Assembly: GCA_964059195.1 (NCBI GenBank)
Contig: CAXKWD010000001.1
Span: 120,151,751-120,215,750, forward strand
Reading direction: 5' to 3'
Origin: Ectobius pallidus
Taxonomy: Eukaryota > Arthropoda > Insecta > Blattodea > Ectobiidae
Length of the DNA: 64,000 nt
Each line of letters begins with the position of its first letter. Within the stretch, counting starts at the first letter, position 1. The translations under genes were made by a program, and so were the position numbers. Below the pieces are notes generated by a model. It had not been told where the DNA came from and did no database searches. It worked only from the letters and a program-made list of their open reading frames with translations. Below, in pieces: positions 1 through 12,700 of this stretch.

Positions 1-740
1 ATGTGCTGTCTAGTGTACAGAATCTTTCCGATATAATGCGCAGTAATTTATGTTGGTAAAGGAATAAATTATATAACTGGCGCCGCCAGTCCCACTCCTT
101 ATCCTTGCGCATATCTTTTTTTTTTGTGTTGGGGGATACGCAGCAGGGTAACCCTCCATTTAATATTTGCCTTATTCCCCTCACTCCTTTGCTCCTGAAC
201 TTAAACCGATCTTTGTTCATAGGTCAATGTTTGAGTGTCAGACTTTTGACATCAAACCAATAAGAATCGGACTCATAAAGGGGATGGTGTAGACATTCGT
301 TGTGAGGCATGCCTTTTAGCCACTCAAATGAAATGTTTACTTACTTACCCCCAATTCACCGCTCACCTATGACTGAGTGATCTTCACATTCAAATGTATG
401 TGTACTCACTTGAATTGAAACCAATAAAAGATTGGCTCACCCTGGCCTGGTGTGGAACAAAGATGATACGGAGATTTAGTGCCAACTTTAAATGAAGAAA
501 AAACACTAGAAGAAGCCAGAAGCATCGGAAAGTTTCCGTGCACTTGACTGTACTCATGTATATTTCCCAAGAAGTGAGTGTTCGCCTATGTTGGAATTGG
601 GTATAGACTAAACTCAATTAAATGTAACCTATAGTTGCTGATTAGAACTCTATGCATATCACATTTCGTTTACAAATACACCATGATTACTTTCAAGACC
701 ATATCAAGTTTTGTTAATGATTATTCGGGATTTTGTAATT
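1..740. other. 3' flank of gene B, no gene seen
   Basis: This stretch follows the stop codon of gene B on the minus strand and should hold its 3' UTR. I see no canonical AATAAA (TTTATT on the plus strand) close to the stop. No coding, RNA or repeat signature was recognised. Confidence 0.4.
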
Positions 741-1289
741 TTAAGTAAAATTAGCTCTAGGTTTCGATCGTGGAAGAGTATCAGTAGTGAACCTGTTCAT
801 TAAGTTTAATGCCCACTTTGGCTGATCAGCAGGCACCATATGACCAGCATTGCGTACCAGCACTTCAGTGAAATTCCCACCTGACTTTACGTATCCTGCA
901 AGTTCGCCATCCACATACCAAGGTACACGCTTGGCGTTGTGATATTTTTCTGCTGCACTGAATTGTAATGTATTGAACATGTTAACAGACATTGCGTAAG
1001 CTAGTATGATGTCCATTTGTCCACTGTAGTAGAGAACTTTATAGTGATCCATCAGAACCTCCAACCGTGGTCTTACACTTTTCATTATATCGCATCTTAA
1101 CTTCAGCGAGACGTCCAGCCCACTTCCAGAAAATTCGACATCTCCAACATGTAGTGCTCTCCGAACGTCTGGTTGGTTTAAAAATGTGCGTAGATCTTCT
1201 GAGAAGTCACTCCATGATTCCTTCATTAAGTTGTACCCATTTCTGTAATCAGCCTCTTGTATAAACAATTCAAGATTTTCGTACCAGCA
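741..1289 (-). CDS. Gene B exon 6 (terminal coding exon)
   Basis: 549 nt, preceded by a pyrimidine-rich acceptor ending TTTTGCAG, starting with codon TGC (CWYENL) in phase 0 and ending at a stop at 741. It encodes residues 299-480 with NQPDVRRALHVGD, the catalytic Asp in SGQMD and the catalytic His in NAGHMVPADQP. The tail LPRSKPRANFT is longer than in gene A. Confidence 0.95.
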   Translation of the reverse strand, partial: CWYENLELFIQEADYRNGYNLMKESWSDFSEDLRTFLNQPDVRRALHVGDVEFSGSGLDVSLKLRCDIMKSVRPRLEVLMDHYKVLYYSGQMDIILAYAMSVNMFNTLQFSAAEKYHNAKRVPWYVDGELAGYVKSGGNFTEVLVRNAGHMVPADQPKWALNLMNRFTTDTLPRSKPRANFT

Positions 1290-2899
1290 CTGCAAAAGAA
1301 AACATTAAAATATCACAAATTTTCCATACCACATTGTGAGGAGTTTAAAACAGCAAAGCCTCTGCACCAGTTCTCATTTCTTGGTAGGCCTAATATCTTG
1401 AAATTATGTGTTTGAAAAAGATTGTCATACACTCTGCAAGGCTATGAAAACACTGGTACTTGATCCATTAATCGAATCCAACTCTGTCCACTATGCCACG
1501 GAGTATAGGGCCTTCTGGTGGAGGTTTCATTTATGTTAAGGTATTTATTAAATACTTAATTTTTATATAATAGTGAAGTAAGCTTAGTATGGAACATAAT
1601 ATGAAGGCTTATTTAGTCGCTCTTATTTTCCTATAGAGAACAGAATGACAGGTGGGGAAATAGTCGTCTGATTTGTTAATAATTTTTTAATAAATTGTAG
1701 AAGGGAATAAAATTATTGTTCATAGCATTTGCTTTTGGAATGGTATTATTTTTAATGTAATATGACTGGTTTCATAGTTTGCTGATATACCTTATTTCTA
1801 CAGATATGTTGCCATGTGATAAGTCAATGGTTCTAAAATTTCTCTCTGCCTTTCCTCTGTTCTACCCGCCCTATATATATATACTAGCTGAAAAGGCCCG
1901 GCGTCGCCCGGGCTTTGTATTTTTTATTTTGAAATTAGCTTATGGAGGACTTTCGATTTTGAAACTCTAGGTCCTTATATAATATGTATGTAGAACTTGA
2001 AAAGAAGAAAAAGATTTATCAAACTATTCCATCATAAAACGCTAGATATAGCATTTTATGGCTCATAGAGGATGTCGAATGCTGCATTCCGTTGCTTCTA
2101 CACATCATGCCTGGGTGGGGTTGAAATAAGAAGAAACATAAATTTCATAAGATTGTATTGGCTTGACGGAAAATTTTATTTCTCATTCTCATGTTACAAC
2201 CGTTTCGGGGCTGAAATAAAAGAGAAATGCAGTATCACTTTCATACTTTCCTCCCCTAAAACCCGGGACATAATATACTGCGAGCATAGGACTCAAAATG
2301 TTCCATCCCATGCTTAGGGCCTATGATAAATCTCAACTAATACAAAGCCTATGGATAACGTATCAGCGGAAAGGATTATTTACAGACTTCTGATATAGCA
2401 TACTCACACACTTAAGTTATCCCTGCAATACGACTTCTTATTCTACATCAAAATGTAAAGTGAGAAAATATTTCTTATGTCGAGGGTAGAGAAAGTTATG
2501 TGACTACATCACATTGTGCTTTATTTTCGTGGATTTCATTTTCAGTGATTATTTTCGCCAACATATTACATCAATGGAATCATAATTCGTTCAAGTCCAA
2601 CATTATATAGTTGCCAAGGCCCTATGTAATCACAGTAAACAATTCACTGTTGCCATGTGAACTAAACAACATTTCATCTTTTTCAGTATAATATTCTCAG
2701 AAATTATATAATTTTCAAGGGAAGGAGTATTTTGTTTGAATTTTAATGTTGACCGCTATACTTCCCGGGCTTAACTGGGTATGTGTGCAAAATTCCGTGT
2801 AAATTGGTAAAGAAATGTAGATTTGTATATATAAGGAACAAACAAACATACATACATACATACATACATACATACATACACACTTTCGATTTTATATAT

Positions 2900-2931
<32 letters not shown>

Positions 2932-5900
2932 AACCTAAATGTGCTTTTTATAAATTCATTACTTAATATTTGGTTCTCTGTAAAGTACAAGACGTTTCAT
3001 GAGAAAAAGTTGGACCTCCACATTAACAGTAAGACTAAACGGATTTACATACTATTTGAAATCCTTTCTGAGAACTCGAGTTCTGATACATCTCTTATAA
3101 GTAGGCTTAGGTTCTGTCCAGTTCTGCAGAGGAAGAAATTAATAATTTACAATAACATTTAAAATTAAATTAATCTTAAAACATGTGAATTCTACTAGGC
3201 TACAATGTACGTAAGCAATATATGAACTGCAATATTGGTTTGTATGTTATAAGTTATTATTACGTAATAACCTATTTCGGCTGTCTATAATAAGCACTAC
3301 AATAATAACACTCTGAGCTTAACTGTTTAATACTGCGGTATATCAGCAATTTTAAGACAGATTTACCACTGAAGAGTATTCCGATTAGGCTGTTATCCTG
3401 AAAGGCCTGCCAGAAGAAAATAACACGTACTGGTACCAGTATAAAAAACACGAGTAAATTTGTCATTCTAAAAATATTTATACAATACTTGTTAACATAG
3501 CGAGACTTACATCTAGAGCTTCCATGAATAATTCAGAGAGAATTAACGCTTTGCATTTGGTTTCTTTTGTTTTCATGATTTCGTATGTATAACTGTCAAT
3601 CAAACCAAGTTGAAACAGGAAGTGACTGCGCTCCAAACTGTTCACAGGATCTGTGAGTCCATTTCCGATAGCTAAACCTGAAAATAAGAATAATATATTT
3701 ATTAACTCACCTGCTTGGAAACACCTTTGTGACTAAGTTTGCACAAACAAGCCCAGAAAAAGATTCCAGATTCATAAAAGCTTCATCATTACAAATAAGG
3801 CTTTCTTTTGTTCAATTGCACTGCATAAAAAATGTGTAATTGCGAGAATGAATAATTATACATAATTACATATAAAGAAGGATTCGAACAGCGACCTTCT
3901 GCTTTCCCTGCCGATGCTCTCCTAAGTGAGATAGCCAGAGTTCGATTCACGGCGTCAAACAGAATCTCTCTCCTATGATTGATTACACTATGCAACATTA
4001 ACTTTGTTATTAAGATACTAATAACCAACTTTGGATATTTTGGCATCGAAAATTTCGAAACTGGCCATGAAAATGTTCGATTGCTTACGGTTTTTATGTA
4101 CATGTGGACATTACTTTTAATAATTTTGTTATTATAATTGTAATAACTAATTAATACGTAAAATGATTTGACAATAAAAATTTGGTTGGACATGTGATAC
4201 ATGTTTTCCATGTAAGTCGGCCCTGCTGAATACGAATATGACAATAAAACAGATTTTCTCCTTCCCATTTTCGAGAAAATTCCGATTTTACATTAACGTA
4301 AAACAATTTTCTCTGTAAAAGTAGTAACCAAATAAGAAATACAAATTATATGGCAATAAGATTTTGTTGGACATAAGATACATGTTTTACATATAATTTG
4401 TCCCCCCTGAACATGAATATGAAAATAATAACAATTTCCGGATTTCGAGAAAATTCCAATTTTACATTGAAATAAAACAATTTTATGCGTAATAGAAGTA
4501 ACCAAATAAGAAATATAAATTATATGGCAATAACAATTTGGTTGGACACGAGATACATGTTTTACAAATAATTCGACAATCTTGAACACGAATATGACAA
4601 TAAAAAAATTTGTTCTTTGCAGATTTCTAGAAAAGTTCAATTTTACATAGCCTAATTGTTCCAGATTTCAAGAAATTTCCAAATTTACTTTAATATAAAG
4701 TTCGAAATCCGGAACCAACCAAATTTTATTGCCATATGATTTATATTTATCTTATTATTTGGTTCCTAATATCGTGCAGAAAATTTAGATTAATGTAAAA
4801 TTGGAATTTTCTCTAAATCCGGAACGAACAAATTTTTTTTATTGTCATATTCGTATTCAGTGCTGTCAAATTCATAAGAAAATCCTATTTTCGTCTTTGT
4901 AACACACAAAAAGTAAAAATCTGCTGTACAGTGTTATTTTCATGTAGGCCTACCCTACATCAATATTAGGACATTTTCTCCTAAAATTTTCTCATGTAAT
5001 TTCAACAGAAGCAATATTGTATGGTCTCATGATTATATATATTCGTCTTAAATGTTACTGTACAATAGTAGTAGAAACACTTTCACAAAATCACTAAGTT
5101 AAATGTGCTTCACAATACTGTAGGCCTATAGACTAAATGTGACATAAATATCATTCAGTGTGGTCGACCAATAAGAGGAATCATACGTGAGAGATTCCAT
5201 CTGGCACCGTGAATCGAACTCGGGAAGAGCATCGTCATGAAAAGCCAAATGTCACGAGTTAGAATCCTCATAAAAATATTCTCGTTTGAAATATTGTTGC
5301 TCTTGACGTAATATTAGTAGTGTTGTATCTTAAAATGAATCTTCAGTTATAATTCTAAAACGATAGCCCTGGATATCATCATGGTGTGTTTATATCACGA
5401 GATGCAAGATTTAAATGCGCATAATTTAAAATTGGCTAGTCATTAGTCACGTGGCAATGTCACCAATAAAGTTTATTTATTTTTAGTTTATAATAATAAG
5501 TCTCAACCTCCGCAACTTAAGCAATCCGTGAGTGATTCTTGAAACCAGTAGCGTAGGTCTGACGACATGCCAACGAATAATATTATTATCATCGAATGAA
5601 AACAATAAATTCGATAAGGCTGGCCATGATATTGAAACCAGCACATGTTCTGACTGCTGCTTCGAAAATACGTAATCTTTTGGCTTCAGTAGCTTGAGAT
5701 AAGTTAAGCTGATAGAAAGGAAGCTTACAGTGGTTAAGATGATAAAATGCGACTTTTTTAATTTATAAGGTCCCATACTAATCATATTAGCTAAACCCCG
5801 CCTCTCTGTAATATCTTCATGTTAGGAAACCGCCCTTTTTATTTCAGATACTATTCATTGGCTTATTCACTTATATCGGTTTACCATAATTCGTCTCTGT

Positions 5901-6420
5901 GGCCAAAACGAACAAATTTGTTCATAGCTATTTGTAAATGATACATTTTAAAATAAGCATTTTTTTCCCGTAAAATTGAAGGGCTTGCATCCCAATACCA
6001 ATTAAGGTATTATTAATAACTTTACAGAAGCATTGAAAAAGTATTCTAATGATGTGGTATTACTGTACACATAAATTTACTTCCTCTCAATCCCTTAGTT
6101 ACTGTTGCTTAGACTGAAAAGAAAATCGAGTGGACACGTAACAAGACAGGACATCACAGATAGTCGCATATGAAACGCCAGAACTGACTGGAGAAAAGTA
6201 GGAAGACAGTGAACTTGAAGGGTTGACTTCCTCAAACGTATGGACGGTAACCAGTGGGCGAAAAATAGCAAGAGACAGGGCACGGATGAATATCTTCTTC
6301 AGTCTGTTCTATAGTAAGATTACACGAAAGACTGAAACAAGAAGCCTCATCTGTATATGTGTATAGTGTAGTTTTTGTATACAGTAAATAGCGTAGCTTG
6401 TGAATGCTGTATATCATGCC

Positions 6421-6499
<79 letters not shown>

Positions 6500-9400
6500 A
6501 ATTAAGTGGAGTTTCTACTTTCTAGCAACTGGTATATTACTGCTGGAAATGCCACAAACCAGTGTTCATTTTTAAGTGCCAAAAGATAGAACTGATATTA
6601 ATCAGTTAATAACATATAACCTAATGGAAGGACATAAAGTAGCACTTCTTTAAATATGGTTTAACTTTTCCACTGCTTGCTTCTATCATTTTGGAACAAG
6701 TGCATACATGCCAAAAGCTATAAATTTGCCAGACTCGATGTTTCTAGTTCATTTAGAAGTGGGTAAACATTAAAGTCAGTGGATGTGGGGAAAACATTTC
6801 AAATTTTTTGGAGGGTAAAAATTATGTTTTTTAATTTGTAAAAGCTATAAGTTTTCCAAATTTCATGTATCTAGCTCATCTGGAAGTGAGTAAACATCAA
6901 TGTCAATAAGGGGATGATAGACTGTCTTAGATGTGAATTACGCCATGGCTATCCAACCAGTTTTACCATAATTGTGGGGCAGCTAGAAACATCAAATTTT
7001 GTACCCTTATGGTTATGTATGCTAATATTCCTACCAAATTTACGATTCTAGCTGTCCCATAAATGTGTAAAAAAATACCTAATGTGAGGAAATTGTACAA
7101 AGTTTACCTAAAATAAAAACGTCTAACTTTATCTAAAGTACAACCGATGGAGATCCTACAAAAAGGCATAGGACCAAACTTGTAGACCTTTCAAAATCCG
7201 TTACTGCTTCGTCCCTTAGCCCGCGAGAGATTCGAATGGGTTACGTTTATATACAGCAGTTAAAGAAGTATCTGTTTTAGGGTTAGTCCCTAAAGGGAAT
7301 ACCGATGGTAATATTTATGTTCAAAATTTACCTAATTCATTACCTGTTCTGCCATATTGCAGCATGTTGTTCCTATTTAACTTATTCTTAACACTTTTAC
7401 AGAGTCTTAATTATTAAATGAATGCTTCACGGTCATAGTCACACAATAGGCCTACCTGTCCTTCTTGACACTAAGAATACAGTATGGAATGCCTTTTCAC
7501 AGAATGCTTGGTCATCGTCATTGAGTGTAACAAACTTAAATAGACTCTTTACGCTTCCCTCTTCTCTTGATTAACACAATTGACACTAGGAACACTGGAT
7601 GCAGTTCTAAAGCTTTAAGTTCCTTTTTAAAACGGCTGAGTGATTTAGGAGATGTTTGGAATTAATATTTTAACGATTTAGGCAGAGTTTACAAGCTAAT
7701 GTTCTCTGATTTAATTTCAATGTGACTTAAATGAGTTTTTCATCATATAGACAAGGACTTCAATTTCATTCTAATGACAGGTATTATTACAAAAAATAAA
7801 AAAAAATGGTAAGAAATACTTAAATGCATGGTTTCGAAAACAAGGTCAATATTATTTTTATGGATGGATCCTCGATACTTTCGATACCTCAATACTCTCG
7901 ATACTTGCATGGTATCGACATCGAGCGATACTTCAAAAAACTCGCTCGGTACTTTTTCGATACTTTGGTAATTCTGCAATTTAAGGAAATGCGGTATCTC
8001 TTTCTGCTTTTAATAGTCTACTAAATATAGTAATTTTTTAACAAAAACTTGTAAGTGGACTGTTTCAAAAACTAATTTTAGTTTTAATGTAGAGTTTAAA
8101 AATAATTATAGGCAACTGATTATATTAAATTTTGTCTCATTAAATATGCACACTTAATTAATTTAGTTGGTATTAAACAGTTCTCTCAACTTTTAATTTT
8201 TAATGTACCTATTTATTGAAACTGGAAATGTTGACGGAACCGAGTATCGATGAAAAATTCATGTATCGATATCGAGTATCGAGTATCGAGAAAATCTGGT
8301 ATCGACCCATCCCTAATTATTTTCAATAGTTCGTTCAACCAATTTTTTATTCAAATTAGAAAAATGACATTTCATCGGGGTACGAATTTCATCCAAATGT
8401 GCATAATTCTGCAATTAATAAAATAAACTGAAATAGTAGCTTAGTCATTCAATCTATAGGACTCATCAGACCATAGGGGACAGACCTTGAATTTGCATTC
8501 GCAGCTATGTTTAGGCATATTAATCGCAACGTCCGTAGAGTAGTTGAACCTCCAGTTATTGCTAGAATTCTAAACCGGACATGCCATACAATTTATACCC
8601 CATTTTCTTCATGATGGGTTCGAGCAAGTTCCGTACACTGGCCGAAATTTCTTGAGGAAATTCTTAATTCACGGGACTCGAACCATATATATGAGGATTT
8701 GATGTAGGCCTATTTATTAAAATAATTTACTTATTCACAATTATGTTGAGGCTATAATTTTTCCTTGATCGAGGTTGACATAGGCCTGTGGCCACTACCA
8801 TGTCTATCATGGCGTATTTCTGTAACACGAATATTTAAATTAATAAGCATACATAGAACTACAATTTTGTATGACTACATTAATATAAGTGTGAATTGTT
8901 TCATACTATTGTGTAAATTTTATGAAATTATCATTTTAGGGTTAACTCTACTTAAATATTCAACATATACTTCATATAAAAATCTATATTTTATTCAGTT
9001 GTAATTCCGTTCTAAATAATTTACAGGTATCCAATCTGAATTTTATTCTCCTCGTGCATATTGTTTTCATCGTGGAATTTATATAATTTGTGTTTTCAGA
9101 TAGACGATTCTAACTCATTCTAGCATAATTTAATGCCAATTTAATGCAAAAAATATATAATGATATTACTCCAATAAATACATAGGCCATATCTATTATT
9201 TCTCATAATTCTTTCACATAGACATTTTGGAATTATACTTAAATAGTTAATGGTAAATAGTCGGAAATTCAATTCAATTTAATTTGGAATTTTAGATTCA
9301 TTAAGTAAACGAAATCGGCTAACCTCTGCAGTCAGCTGTTAGCAAGTTCTCGTAATTGTCTTCTGCGATAGATAGCAGCTGGTCAAGTCAAAGCTTGTTC

Positions 9401-9695
9401 CTGGTCGTTTTCTTGAAACGAACGGACTTTTACAAGACGAAATTAACTCAATTTAGTATACTCCTATTAGGCCTATTAAAATTAACATGCACAGATTCGA
9501 TTTATTTTAAATACAAGCGGTTTGTTACGTTGTTTCATTTGGTGCTCTCAAGGTTTCAAGTTCCTTCCGTGTTCGATAGCAATCGATACCACACCTGTGT
9601 TATAATAAAAATCTGTTTTGAGATGGATATCATCATGATACCGTTACGTCATATGTGATAAACGTATTATAGTATGGTTCAAAAAGAATAACTAC

Positions 9696-9767
<72 letters not shown>

Positions 9768-12700
9768 CAATAAATCCAAAATGTGAGAAAAATCATACTA
9801 ATTCCTGAATAGAATTGAAAAATCCGTGGAAAAGTATATATTTTATATATTGTCGTTATATTTCATATGTAATCGTCCTTTTTAATAGTATCATATTTTC
9901 GCAATTTCGTCAGTTAAAACAAGAGCTATTTTATTATATTTTATTGTAAAATGTAGTATTCAATTTGAACTGTTTTGTGGTGTCTATTGTTGTTATCAAA
10001 ATAATAAATATATTTTACTCACCTTTCAGGTTTATTTTGATGTCAGCGGTAGGATTTCTTACATGAATAGCATACCCAATGGATGGGATATACTTCCCTG
10101 TAACGAAAGAAACTGTTTTATAGCAAAAATTATCTTTCTTGGCCAATGTTTTTATCAGTGCCAATGTTCATAATAAATGAATCAAATTTGTGGATTTGAG
10201 AATCAGCATGTCGCAGATTATTTTCGTAAGACCAAACATAGGCCTACACATCGGACAGGTAATATTTAGTGTAAATGTTAAATAACCTGTAATTTCAATC
10301 CCTAATTCCCCATCACGAGCGAGGAAAAGCCCCAAAAATCCCGCACTCAGATAGGCTTGCCATGCAAGCCATAATAGGCCTATCGTTCCTTCATTGTTAA
10401 AGAATACTTCACTAATTCGTTTTCTAGACGTTCTGCTAGAATAAACTTTTGTCCCAATTTTTCGGAGCAAAGGTCTCTGAATCTTTACCAGTATGAAAGT
10501 ATGAATAGCATAGTTTTCCAAAGTTGAACTTGACGCTTTAAAGGTTTTAGAAGCTTTAAAATAGCCTCATCTTTCGTCATTGAATTAGGGTCCAATTTTT
10601 TCAATATGGTTTTGTTTGTACGGGAACCATCTACAAATAATGAAAATACCAGTATTAATTGACTGAACTTGCTTTCTAAAACGCAAGATGCTTAATAATG
10701 GATATCCGATATTAGATTATTGCTCATAACCGATATTAGGCATTAGCAAGGGTATTAAAGATAATTTATCTCTCCAACTGTTCACACAAGCATACTGAAA
10801 TACACACTATAATAGAACCTAACTAGGACCCGGATTCTTATGTTTTAAACTATTTTGTTCCTTACTAGCTACCAGTGATATTTTAACATAGTTATCCATT
10901 TCATAGTCACTGCAGTCACATAGTCGAATCTTTTAAAACCTAAAAATGACCAAATAAGACGTTAAAAACTAAAAATGGATAAAACTGCTTTTCAAGTAAA
11001 ATACGATAAAATAACAATAATAATTATAATGATTTATCCAATCATTATTGTTCTACTAAAAATTACTTTCTGAATATCTGCCTACATTTTGCATCTTGCT
11101 CATTGTTGCCAGTATATTATTTTGTAAGATAAAATGTAGCATTGCGTTTTGTACTTTTGTCATTTTGCAACCCCATTATCCCGGTAAAGGAAATCTTAAT
11201 TGAACCGAAATCCCCGGTTTCTTTACAGACAAATTAAAGATATTCTTAAGAAGCTTACAATAGCAGCTGTCTATTCACAATTTTTGCTCCAGCAACATGC
11301 CAAAAGTGAAGTATTCTAGAAGTTGATTGATTAATTGAAAAAGTTCTTGTTGAGTTTGTGGTGGAGTTGGAAATAACAGGGGTAGGCCTAGTTCTAAAAC
11401 TAAGCAAAAAGTATTCCTAAAGTTTGAGAGCCATGGAAATTTAATTAAAAATAAAATGGCTTTATATATTATTTTTTCAATGTGTTTATTGTACTTATTA
11501 AAGTGAAACTAAAAAAATCGTCTGAAAATGAAAAAACTAAAATAATAGCTATTTATGTATCAAGTACGCAAAATAACGCTTTAGCGGACGAATCTAGTAT
11601 AGCGGCCGAGGCGAAAGCCGAGGCTGATATACTGGATGAGTCCGCTAAAGTTTTTGCGTACGTGGTGCATACAATATTTTTTAGTAAAAGTTCTATAAAT
11701 TATATGAAATGAAACAAAAATATCATATATAATTAATTATAATGAAAGGCAGTCAACCATATTCTCAAGGCCCTCTCAAACGCAAGACAACAATGAACCG
11801 TACGTACCAAAACGAAATGAGGTAGGCTATAGATTAGTTATATGAGTAGCTGATTTGTAAACAATAATAAATACGAACTAGTATTTATGAAAAGCTTGTG
11901 AAAATATGAATTATAATCTCGAGGAAATTTCACTCCAAGTCAAAAACTTTGAATTGGAGCTGGTACCAGCAACATCACGGCAGAAGGAATAGGGAATATA
12001 TTGCAATTAAATGCTGGTGCATCCATGTAAGCTATGTGAACGAAGAAGTGAAAAGTTGTGGGCTTATATTTGTTGTCGTGTGATGAAGTGGGCTACCGTG
12101 TTTTGCGAAAAATCCTGGTAAAGTTTCTGATTATCATAAAGAAACGTGTTGGCTTAAATTTGTTGTTTTATGACCAATTATATGCGTAAATCCATGTTAA
12201 AGTAGGTGTGACTGGTCAATGCCGTCTGGGTTTTGTTTATAGATTGTCATGACGACTTTAAAGGACAAGGCCGCTAAAATTGCATTTTGAATGCAGTTTG
12301 AATGCATTTTTATGCAATTTTAGCGGCCTTGTCCTTTAAAGTGCAGCTTTTCGGCGTGTTGCCAGTCCGATAAGCAGCTGTTTTAGAGAGTGTGTACTAA
12401 AAAACTATTTTAATATGTTGAAAAAACTAAAACAGGGTTTATAAAAACCTAAAAAGCTGGGCTCTAAATATAACTTCAATGAAATTATTAAATAAATTAT
12501 CACACATATCTTCTTCGCAGCAGAGGCTGGTAAATTCTCCTCTGCAAAAACTCACGAAGGCAGAAAACAATAATCCACTTTTCAGCAAATTTTCAAATGA
12601 CCGCTTCCAGCTCAACACTCCTGAGTGGCGTCCCCAAAAGGGTAGTGATTCCACATAAAACATCAGGGAGCTGCACTTCCTAAAGTCAATATCTTTCTTT

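Noticed and set aside
390..617. 75-aa minus-strand open frame downstream of gene B
   Set aside because: No homology, domain or splice context; its hydrophobic stretch is typical of AT-rich random frames.
3789..4640. Two minus-strand frames (159 and 115 aa)
   Set aside because: They read through a tandem repeat and repeat the same residues; not a gene.
6375..6575. Plus-strand frame rich in SFFL
   Set aside because: Translation of a CTTT microsatellite.
10168..10521. 117-aa minus-strand frame in intron 4 of gene B, just upstream of exon 4
   Set aside because: No recognisable motif, not bounded by splice sites that would join gene B, and no counterpart in gene A.
11590..11661. Hammerhead ribozyme suggested by GATGAGTCC and GCGAAAGC
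   Set aside because: The conserved core order (CTGATGA, stem, GAAA) is not met on either strand.
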